DNA of 12,516 nucleotides. Origin: JAFDVL01 sp043736395. GTDB lineage: Bacteria; Acidobacteriota; Blastocatellia; RBC074. The position numbers and the translations under genes were made by a program. Shown here in pieces: positions 1 to 5,845 of this stretch (position 1 is its first letter; the number at the start of each line of letters is the position of its first letter). The notes under the pieces were generated by a model. That model had not been told where the DNA came from and searched no databases. It worked only from the letters and a program-made list of their open reading frames with translations. The stretch covers positions 1 through 12,516 of the forward strand of contig JAYTCQ010000355.1 in the NCBI GenBank assembly GCA_043736395.1, read 5' to 3'.

Positions 1-27
1 CCCTTACTGCGTGCGGGCTTCTGCATT

Positions 28-2370
28 CTATTTCTTCCAATTCGCCAAATCTGCAAATGGATTATTGAATCCAACTTTATTTGCGTCACGCTTCGGTTCT
101 GGTTTTTTATCTCTGCGTTCTTGCGGACGTGGCGGAGTTGCCACTAATTTTTCACGTGGTTCACGCGGTTGCGGTCGTTCCGTTTTCGCTTCGGCTTTCA
201 TCGAAAGGGCGATTTGTTTTTTCTCTAAATTTACTTCGACGACGCGCACTGTTACGCGGTCGCCGGGATTGACAACATCGCGGGGGTCTTTGACGAAGCG
301 GTCGGCGAGCTGTGAAATATGTACCAAGCCATCCTGATGTACGCCGATGTCAACAAACGCTCCGAAGTTCGTCACGTTTGTTACGATGCCGGGGCACATC
401 ATTCCCGGCGTCAAATCAGCCACTTCGTGAATGTCTTCGCGGAAGGAATAGGTCGAAAATTCTTCACGCGGATCGCGTCCTGGTTTGCTGAGTTCAGCAA
501 CCACATCAGCAAAAGTGAATTCGCCAAGTTCGGTTTTTAATTCCGTTGATTCCTTGACCAGCGCTACGCCAGAGCCTGTTAAATCAGCAACACTCTTGCC
601 CAACCGTGTAGCCAATGATTCGAGCGAAGAGTAACGCTCAGGATGTACGCCGGTATTGTCGAGCGGATGTTTGCCGTTGGAAATTCGTAAAAATCCTGCC
701 GCCTGCTCAAAAACTTTTGGACTGAAGCGCGGGACTTCCAGCAGCTCTTGCCTCGATTGAAATAAGCCTTTCGTGCTGCGTTGCTCGACAATTTTTTTCG
801 CCAGCGAAGGCCCTATGCCGGACACGCGAGCGAGCAAATGATACGAAGCAGTATTCAAATTTACGCCGACGGAGTTCACGCATAAATCCACTACAAATTC
901 GAGAGATTTTTTCAGCGCAGGCTGTGAAACGTCGTGCTGATATTGACCAACGCCGATAGATTTCGGATCCGTTTTGACGAGTTCGGCGAGCGGGTCTTGC
1001 AAACGACGCGCAATCGAAATCGCTCCACGCACAGTCAAATCCAAATCAGGAAATTCTTCGCGGGCGATCTCGGAAGCACTATAAATACTGGCTCCTGATT
1101 CATTCACCATCACTACGGGTACATTAATATCTTGTTCTTTCAAAGCCTCGCGGATAAACGTTTCCGTCTCCCTTCCCGCTGTTCCGTTGCCCACCGCAAT
1201 CGCGCGAATGTTTCCATTCTTGACGGTCTCTGCTAACAATTTTTTTGAAGTTTCTTTCTCGCCGTTGCTCTGTAAAAACATCACCGTCGAAGCGATGTAT
1301 TTTCCGGCATCATCAACAAGAGCGAGCTTGCAACCTGTACGAATTCCGGGGTCAACACCGAGAACAGCTTTCGATCCGAACGGAGCGGACAACAAAAGTT
1401 TACGAACATTTTCCGCAAAAACTTTGATCGCGGCTTCGTCGGCAATATCTTTGAGCGAACGATGTACTTCGGTTTCGATGGCGGGTACGACGTACGCTTT
1501 GAGCGCCATTCGCCCAGCTTTAAGCAATACTTCTGCGCCAGGAGAGTCAGGCACAGTACAAGCAGCAGCTTCAAATTTTGCAAGCAATGCCGCATCATAA
1601 TTTTCAACTTGCTCCGGCTCACCGCCGATATTCAGCGACAATTCTTCTTCCATCCATCCGCGCCGAATCGCCAAATAGCGATGCGAATTTTCAGGCTTCA
1701 GCAACGATTGAACTGGTTCGTAGTAATCGAAATATCGTTCATATTTGCTGTGCGGTTTTGCCTTGTCTGCCTTTCCGGTTTTCGCGCAAGCTTTTTCAAA
1801 AACAAAAGCCCGTGTGAATTGTCGAAGCTCTTCGGTTTCGGCTAAGCGTTCGGTGATGATGTCCTGCGCGCCGGAAATCGCTGCTGCCGGATCGTTGATT
1901 TTTTTCTCTTCGTTGCGGAACGTGAACGCGAAGAGTTCGAGCGTCTGCCCTGTTTGCGGGGCTTCGATGCCGTGTCCGCAATTCCAAATCCAATCGGCGA
2001 GCGGTTCCAGTCCCGCTTCTTTCGCCACCGTAGCCTTGGTTTTGCGCTTCTGTTTGTAAGGCAAATAAATGTCTTCGAGCGAATCCAGATTGAATGTCGT
2101 CAGGATTTTATTTTTGAGTTCATCGGTCAGCTTTTCCTGCCGCGCAATTTCTTCGACGATGAACGCCTGCCGCTTCAGCGTTTCGTCCCAACGCTCTTTG
2201 GCATCAATAATTTTCTGAATCGCCACTTCGTCAATGTTGCCCGTTTGTTCTTTGCGATACCGCGCAATGAACGGAACCGTGCCGCCTTCTTCCGTCAGCT
2301 TTAAGACGGCGTGCGCGGAGTTGGTAGAGATTTCGGAGTGGAGCGATTGGAACCAGGATTCAAATGTCAT
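28..2370 (-). CDS. tex: Tex, S1-domain RNA-binding transcription accessory protein
   Basis: This 780-residue protein has the full architecture and usual length (roughly 770-790 aa) of Tex, the bacterial relative of Spt6. Tex is a cytoplasmic nucleic-acid-binding protein that acts on transcription and on RNA or DNA stability. Visible domains in order are a helical Tex N-terminal region (about 1-330), a YqgF/RuvX-like RNase H-fold domain (about 335-460, opening LGVDPGIRTGCKLA), a helix-hairpin-helix region (about 505-570, with GIGPSLAKKIVEQR) and a C-terminal S1 RNA-binding domain (about 655-725, with GIVTNVTNFGAFVDIGVHQD). A basic, Pro/Arg/Lys-rich tail (about 727-780) follows S1 and probably adds RNA affinity. 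The ATG start is preceded on the minus strand by AGGA at 2382-2385, 11 bases away. The upstream DUF433 gene ends about 50 bases earlier, so the two may be co-transcribed. Identification is from recognisable domain motifs. Confidence 0.96.
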   Translation of the reverse strand: MTFESWFQSLHSEISTNSAHAVLKLTEEGGTVPFIARYRKEQTGNIDEVAIQKIIDAKERWDETLKRQAFIVEEIARQEKLTDELKNKILTTFNLDSLEDIYLPYKQKRKTKATVAKEAGLEPLADWIWNCGHGIEAPQTGQTLELFAFTFRNEEKKINDPAAAISGAQDIITERLAETEELRQFTRAFVFEKACAKTGKADKAKPHSKYERYFDYYEPVQSLLKPENSHRYLAIRRGWMEEELSLNIGGEPEQVENYDAALLAKFEAAACTVPDSPGAEVLLKAGRMALKAYVVPAIETEVHRSLKDIADEAAIKVFAENVRKLLLSAPFGSKAVLGVDPGIRTGCKLALVDDAGKYIASTVMFLQSNGEKETSKKLLAETVKNGNIRAIAVGNGTAGRETETFIREALKEQDINVPVVMVNESGASIYSASEIAREEFPDLDLTVRGAISIARRLQDPLAELVKTDPKSIGVGQYQHDVSQPALKKSLEFVVDLCVNSVGVNLNTASYHLLARVSGIGPSLAKKIVEQRSTKGLFQSRQELLEVPRFSPKVFEQAAGFLRISNGKHPLDNTGVHPERYSSLESLATRLGKSVADLTGSGVALVKESTELKTELGEFTFADVVAELSKPGRDPREEFSTYSFREDIHEVADLTPGMMCPGIVTNVTNFGAFVDIGVHQDGLVHISQLADRFVKDPRDVVNPGDRVTVRVVEVNLEKKQIALSMKAEAKTERPQPREPREKLVATPPRPQERRDKKPEPKRDANKVGFNNPFADLANWKK

Positions 2371-2422
2371 TCAAAGAGTTTTCCTAAAAGTAAATTTCGA
2401 TAATTCAATGTGGGAGTTTATC

Positions 2423-2620
2423 TCAAGCGGCGAACAAAAGGCAGGCTTGTAAATCTTCTTTTTCTAAATCGGGATAGTCAAAAAGAATTTCGTCAAACGT
2501 CATTCTTGAATTGAGTAAATCTAAAATCATCCCAACTGGGTAACGCATATTTCGAATCGTGGGTTTGCCGAAGCAAACTGCCGGATTTAGGGTAATTCTT
2601 TGCAAGAGTGCATCGTTCAT
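2423..2620 (-). CDS. DUF433 family protein, short C-terminus
   Basis: The 65-residue product matches the DUF433 fold (VapB-antitoxin-like winged helix). It has the family pattern of an Asn-Pro start segment, GKPTIRNMRYPV (residues 19-30; the usual form is GKPVIRGTRIPV), the hydrophobic helix before FDEIL, and DYPDLEKEDLQACLLFAA at the end. Many DUF433 genes pair with a downstream PIN-like DUF5615 toxin; none is present here, and tex follows directly. The protein stops right after the last conserved helix, whereas many relatives carry another 10-15 residues, the part expected to contact a toxin. GAGGT at 2631-2635 sits 10 bases before the ATG, so the gene is probably translated. It could be an orphan antitoxin, a stand-alone DNA-binding regulator or a remnant of a broken pair. 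Confidence 0.85.
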   Translation of the reverse strand: MNDALLQRITLNPAVCFGKPTIRNMRYPVGMILDLLNSRMTFDEILFDYPDLEKEDLQACLLFAA

Positions 2621-2666
2621 TTTTTAAATAACCTCACTTTTCGTTCGTCCAAAGTTGAGTTTAGTA

Positions 2667-3038
2667 CTATAAAAACTCTTCTCTACGGTTCTTGCTGTAA
2701 TTCCAAGCCGACATTTGATATTCGCCACAACGATCAATAAAAGCATATACAACAACGTCTGGGGAGCCATCTGGCTTAAGCGCAATATAGCTCACTGTCC
2801 ACATAATACGCTGATTGTAATTGATAAATGTTGCCTCCGACTCGGCTTTCAAAAGTTTAAAATCTGACGACTTTATTAAATCCTCAGTGGATTTCCTTTG
2901 ACGAACTTTGCAATAAATATCGACAGCATCTAGGCCAATCCGTTCTGCCTCTCCCTGACCAATTGGGTGAGGAAAACAGCAAGCACTGAAAGTTGCGGCA
3001 ACTAAAAAAATCAGCAGCGGAAAAAATAATTTCTTCAT
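2667..3038 (-). CDS. small predicted lipoprotein of unknown function
   Basis: I do not recognise this 123-residue protein. It opens with a lipoprotein signal: Lys2-Lys3, a hydrophobic stretch (about 4-16) and a lipobox-like FSAC with the candidate lipidated Cys at 20, followed by a second Cys at 21. The mature part is small and polar with Cys43 and Cys104, which could form a disulfide in the periplasm, and a Trp/Tyr-rich C-terminal half (residues 80-114) that looks like a compact beta-rich domain. Its ATG overlaps the stop of the upstream Nudix gene in an ATGA arrangement, so it is probably translationally coupled to it. A G-rich run just before the start may serve as ribosome binding site. 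By eye the gene is somewhat more AT-rich than its neighbours, which may hint at separate origin. Confidence 0.75.
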   Translation of the reverse strand: MKKLFFPLLIFLVAATFSACCFPHPIGQGEAERIGLDAVDIYCKVRQRKSTEDLIKSSDFKLLKAESEATFINYNQRIMWTVSYIALKPDGSPDVVVYAFIDRCGEYQMSAWNYSKNRREEFL

Positions 3039-3577
3039 AATGCAACCCCCAATGTTTTCCGCACCATCCGCAACACAGATTCTTCCTGCGTAAACTTCTC
3101 AATCTCCTTAATTGTCACCCAGGCCAAATCTTTTGATTCGCTGGAAACCAATAACGGTGCAGCTCGATCCGCGATCAGCAAAAAGCGAATGTCGTAGTGA
3201 AAATGTGCGGGTTCGCTCAAGCGCGCAGGGATTTCGTGAATGTCCACGTCAAAGATTTTTTCGGAGTGTGGATTTACGTCAACGCCTGTTTCTTCGCGGG
3301 CTTCGCGGATGGACGCAGAGAGAATGTCGGCATCATCTTCGACGTGTCCGCCGGGCTGAAGCCATTTGTTGAGCTTGCCGTGATGCAGGAGAAGGGCGTG
3401 CGAATGCGGTTCGTCTACGATCCACGCAGAGGCGGTGATATGTCCGATGCTTAATTCACGCGAATAGAAATTATCGTATTCGCTGACGAAGGTGGTGATG
3501 CGTTCCAGCATTTGCTGTTCGTTGTGATCGAAGGATTGATGAGCTTTGAGAAGTTGTAAGACGGCGGTTTGATTCAT
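3035..3577 (-). CDS. Nudix hydrolase
   Basis: This 180-residue protein is a Nudix-fold hydrolase, which cleaves a nucleoside diphosphate linked to another moiety using divalent metal ions. The Nudix box is at 77-99, with the metal-binding core REAREETG (91-98) intact. The Glu expected five residues after the first Gly of the box is Ala83, flanked by Asp residues. Upstream, GHITASAWIVDEPHSHALLL and KWLQPGGHVED fit the branch of small Nudix proteins with a long N-terminal helical region, so the 5'-most ATG gives a plausible full-length protein even though no Shine-Dalgarno is visible before it. The substrate cannot be told from sequence. The 3' end overlaps the lipoprotein start by 4 bases, implying a two-gene unit. 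Upstream is a long inverted repeat separating it from efp. Confidence 0.9.
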   Translation of the reverse strand: MNQTAVLQLLKAHQSFDHNEQQMLERITTFVSEYDNFYSRELSIGHITASAWIVDEPHSHALLLHHGKLNKWLQPGGHVEDDADILSASIREAREETGVDVNPHSEKIFDVDIHEIPARLSEPAHFHYDIRFLLIADRAAPLLVSSESKDLAWVTIKEIEKFTQEESVLRMVRKTLGVAL

Positions 3578-3593
3578 TTGGAATTAGAGTTGA

Positions 3594-3717
3594 AGCGCGG
3601 AGCGTTTGGAGTGCTGCGGCTCGGCGTAGCCTTGGTATTCTTTACATCGCTGTAGATTTGCAATGAACACCTCTACCAAAGCTACGCCGAGCCGTAGCAC
3701 TCCAAACGCTCCGCGCT
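3594..3717. repeat. 44-bp-arm inverted repeat (REP/MITE-like palindrome)
   Basis: The left arm 3594-3637 and right arm 3674-3717 are reverse complements over 44 positions with two mismatches, separated by a 36-base loop (3638-3673). The arms begin AGCGCGGAGCG and are rich in GC relative to the surrounding DNA. The element fills nearly all of the efp-Nudix gap: it ends three bases after the efp stop codon and starts 16 bases before the Nudix start. No ORF, target-site duplication or T-tract is visible, so it looks more like a dispersed non-autonomous palindrome than a simple intrinsic terminator. In RNA it would form a very stable hairpin at the efp 3' end and in any Nudix leader. Confidence 0.9.
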
Positions 3718-3720
3718 ATT

Positions 3721-4293
3721 TTACGCTCGCCCGTCGAATTCACCAGTCACCGTGCTGACACGCACAACTTCACCTTCTTTGATGAAGAGCGGGACGCGGA
3801 TTTCTAAGCCTGTTTCTACGGTTGCTTGCTTCGTAGCTCCGCCGGATGCGCTGTTGCCTGCGGCGTTTCCGCCTGTTTCCGTAATCGCCAATTCAACGAA
3901 TTGCGGCAATTGCAAAGACACCGGATCGCCGTTGTATTTCAAGACTTGCAACGTCATTCCGTCTTTCAAATAATAGCGATCATCGCCGATTTGATCTTCA
4001 TCGAAAGCGAATTGATCGTAGGTGCTATCGTCCATGAAATGAAAGCCTTCGCCGTCGCTGTACATAAACGAAATCGGTGAAAGTTCGACATCGCATTCAG
4101 GAAATTTTTCACTGGTTTTGAAAGATTTTTCCTGTACGGCTTTCGTCAAAAGATGCCGCAGCTTTGTGCGTACCATTGTGGATGCGCCGCGTGCGGAAGG
4201 TGACGCGAACATCAATTCGACTACGGTGTAAGGCTGACCATCCACTTCGATCGCCATTTTGCGTTTTAATTCATTTGCTCCAATTAATGCCAT
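3721..4293 (-). CDS. efp: elongation factor P family protein with EfpL/YeiP-type Arg tip loop
   Basis: This 190-residue, three-domain protein is of EF-P length and type. EF-P binds between the P and E sites of the ribosome and relieves stalling at polyproline and similar motifs. The KOW-like N-domain covers about 1-65, the first OB domain about 66-130, and the second OB domain about 155-190 with the EF-P signature (KQATVETG, then VPLFIKEG and VSTVTGEF). The tip loop that reaches the peptidyl-transferase centre reads SPSARGAST (31-39) instead of the PGKG/PGRG form of classical EF-P, placing Arg35 at or near the tip. That loop resembles YeiP/EfpL, while the C-domain ends like ordinary EF-P. No lysine- or arginine-modifying enzyme gene (epmA, epmB, earP) is nearby. 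The ATG has a GGACGG-type sequence about 10 bases upstream. Family assignment is firm; EF-P versus EfpL subfamily is open. Confidence 0.93.
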   Translation of the reverse strand: MALIGANELKRKMAIEVDGQPYTVVELMFASPSARGASTMVRTKLRHLLTKAVQEKSFKTSEKFPECDVELSPISFMYSDGEGFHFMDDSTYDQFAFDEDQIGDDRYYLKDGMTLQVLKYNGDPVSLQLPQFVELAITETGGNAAGNSASGGATKQATVETGLEIRVPLFIKEGEVVRVSTVTGEFDGRA

Positions 4294-4304
4294 AATTTTT
4301 TCCG

Positions 4305-4396
4305 TCCACGAAGGTCACGAAGAAACACTAAGTAAAGACACAAAAAAATTCTTCTCTATTTTGTTTTCCTTCGTGTTACTTCGTGATCTTCGTGGA
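4305..4396. repeat. palindromic repeat A (CACGAAG units)
   Basis: This inverted repeat lies between the P450 stop and the efp start. Arms 4305-4326 and 4375-4396 are reverse complements over 22 positions with two mismatches, and weaker pairing continues inward for roughly 10 more bases. Each arm is built of CACGAAG-like units spaced 9-10 bases apart. A T-tract (ATAATTTTTATCG) follows the right arm on the plus strand only, which is the wrong orientation to terminate the minus-strand P450 transcript. The element occupies the place where an efp promoter or leader would be expected. Confidence 0.8.
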
Positions 4397-4402
4397 TAAT
4401 TT

Positions 4403-5731
4403 TTATCGTTTTTCCAATATCATGTTCATCCCGTGTTTCGGTCTTAACGTAATCAAGGGTTGTAGTTCAATTTTATTTTCCGGTGCTAATTTCATCCGCC
4501 ATTTCTGCGCGAGAGTTGAAATCAATAATGCGCCTTCCATCCACGCGAAGGCTTCACCAATGCAGATGCGCGTGCCACCTCCGAAGGGAAAATAAGAAAA
4601 CTTCGGTCGCTTCTCTTTTTCTTCCGGCGTCCAGCGTTCGGGGTCGAATTTTTCCGGTTCAGGAAACCAGCGTTCGTCGTGATGGACGATGTATTGACTG
4701 GTCAAGACTAATGCACCTTTCGGAATTGTATAGCCGCCAATTTCTACGTCTTCGAGGACGTTGCGACCGATTGTCCACGCAGGCGGGAACATTCGCATAG
4801 ATTCCGCAAATACCTTTTCGGTGTAGCGTAATTTCGGAACATCTTCAAACGTTGGCAAGCGTCCTTGCAACACTTCATCAATTTCAGCGTGCAATTTTGC
4901 TTCGACTTCAGGATTTTGGGAAAGCAGATACCACGTCCACGTCAGTGCATTTGCAGTGGTTTCGTGACCGGCGAGGATAATTGTCATCGCTTCGTCGCGC
5001 ACCTGTTCATCGGTCATTGATCCGGTTCCACCTTCTTCGTCCTGCGCCATCAGCAGCATCGAAAGCAGGTCGCCGCGATCTTCGCTGCTAGCGCGACGTT
5101 CGTTGATGATGCGGTAAATCAAATCGTCGAGTTTTTGCTTGGCTTGTTCAAAACGGCGATTGCTTTTCAGCGGCAACATGCTGAGCAGCGCCGCGAACGG
5201 ATTTGTGATGCGTTCGAACAACACCATTGTTTCGCTGAGAGCTTTGCCAACTTCCCCGGCTTCGCCTTCGACATCGGCGTCGAATAAAGTCTTCCCAGCA
5301 ATGGCCAAAGTCACACGCATCATTTCCTGCGCGATGTCGAGCCGTTCTCCGTCCCGCCAACGTTCACGCGTGCTGACCGCGTAATCGGTCATTGTGGTCG
5401 CGTACGTGGCGACGCGTTGCCGATGAAACGCGGGTTGCACTAATCTTCGTTGTCGTAAGTGGAATTCGCCTTCGCTGGTGAGCAAGCCTTCGCCCAGCAT
5501 TTTTTTAGCGAATTGCAAGCCGCGCCCCTTCATGAATTTTCGTTGCTGATTGACGAGAATTTCTTTGATGAAATCGGGATGCGAAACCAACCACGTATCC
5601 TGCGGGCCAATCTTGACATGAACAATGTCACCGCATTCTTTTTTCAGCTTCATCAAGAAGCCAAGTCGATCACGCCGCAATGCCAGCAGATTCGTGATCC
5701 AGGATTGTTTTGGTTGAGGTACGGTGCTCAT
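4403..5731 (-). CDS. cytochrome P450
   Basis: With the start at 5731 this is a 442-residue soluble bacterial P450, a haem-thiolate monooxygenase that inserts one oxygen atom into an organic substrate using electrons from redox partners. The diagnostic motifs are all present: the I-helix oxygen-activation motif AGHETT (254-259), the K-helix ExxR as ESMR (310-313), the FDPERW segment (362-367) and the haem loop FPFGGGTRICIG (381-392) with the ligand Cys390. No ferredoxin, reductase or fused reductase domain is nearby, and there is no membrane anchor. The substrate is unknown. The frame stays open upstream to a TTG at 5803, but those 24 extra codons lie inside palindromic repeat B and encode no P450-like sequence, so the ATG giving MSTVPQPKQSW is preferred. 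No clear Shine-Dalgarno precedes it. Confidence 0.95.
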   Translation of the reverse strand: MSTVPQPKQSWITNLLALRRDRLGFLMKLKKECGDIVHVKIGPQDTWLVSHPDFIKEILVNQQRKFMKGRGLQFAKKMLGEGLLTSEGEFHLRQRRLVQPAFHRQRVATYATTMTDYAVSTRERWRDGERLDIAQEMMRVTLAIAGKTLFDADVEGEAGEVGKALSETMVLFERITNPFAALLSMLPLKSNRRFEQAKQKLDDLIYRIINERRASSEDRGDLLSMLLMAQDEEGGTGSMTDEQVRDEAMTIILAGHETTANALTWTWYLLSQNPEVEAKLHAEIDEVLQGRLPTFEDVPKLRYTEKVFAESMRMFPPAWTIGRNVLEDVEIGGYTIPKGALVLTSQYIVHHDERWFPEPEKFDPERWTPEEKEKRPKFSYFPFGGGTRICIGEAFAWMEGALLISTLAQKWRMKLAPENKIELQPLITLRPKHGMNMILEKR

Positions 5732-5747
5732 ATTTTTACTACAAAAA

Positions 5748-5825
5748 TTAAGCCACGAATTTACACGAATTCGCACGAATAGAAAACCAGCAATTCGTGA
5801 CAATACGTGTTAATTCGTGGCTTAA
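5748..5825. repeat. palindromic repeat B (10-bp-phased CACGAAT units), possible terminator
   Basis: Arms 5748-5780 and 5793-5825 are reverse complements over 33 positions with four mismatches, around a 12-base loop. Each arm contains three CACGAAT-like units at an exact 10-base period. On the minus strand the stem begins after an A-tract and ends GGCTTAA followed by TTTTTG, so it could also act as a Rho-independent terminator for the transketolase transcript that ends 20 bases upstream. The element fills most of the tkt-P450 gap. Confidence 0.88.
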
Positions 5826-5845
5826 CAATTTTTCAGGTTAAGCGA

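Noticed and set aside
1187..1600. 137-codon plus-strand open frame opposite tex
   Set aside because: It lies wholly antisense to a clearly real, well-conserved gene and its translation shows no recognisable domain.
3594..3717. Long inverted repeat as a plain Rho-independent terminator of efp
   Set aside because: The stem is far longer than needed, the loop is 36 bases and no T-tract follows on the minus strand.
4305..4396. Repeat A as terminator of the P450 transcript
   Set aside because: The T-tract is on the plus-strand side of the palindrome, so it would work only for a plus-strand transcript, for which there is no gene.
5732..5803. 24-codon N-terminal extension of the P450 from a TTG start
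   Set aside because: It is encoded by palindromic repeat B, has no Shine-Dalgarno and no P450-like sequence; the ATG at 5731 gives a normal-length protein.
5748..5825. Regularly spaced short repeats as a CRISPR array
   Set aside because: The units are 7 bp at 10-bp spacing and arranged as a palindrome; there are no 25-40 bp repeats, unique spacers or cas genes.
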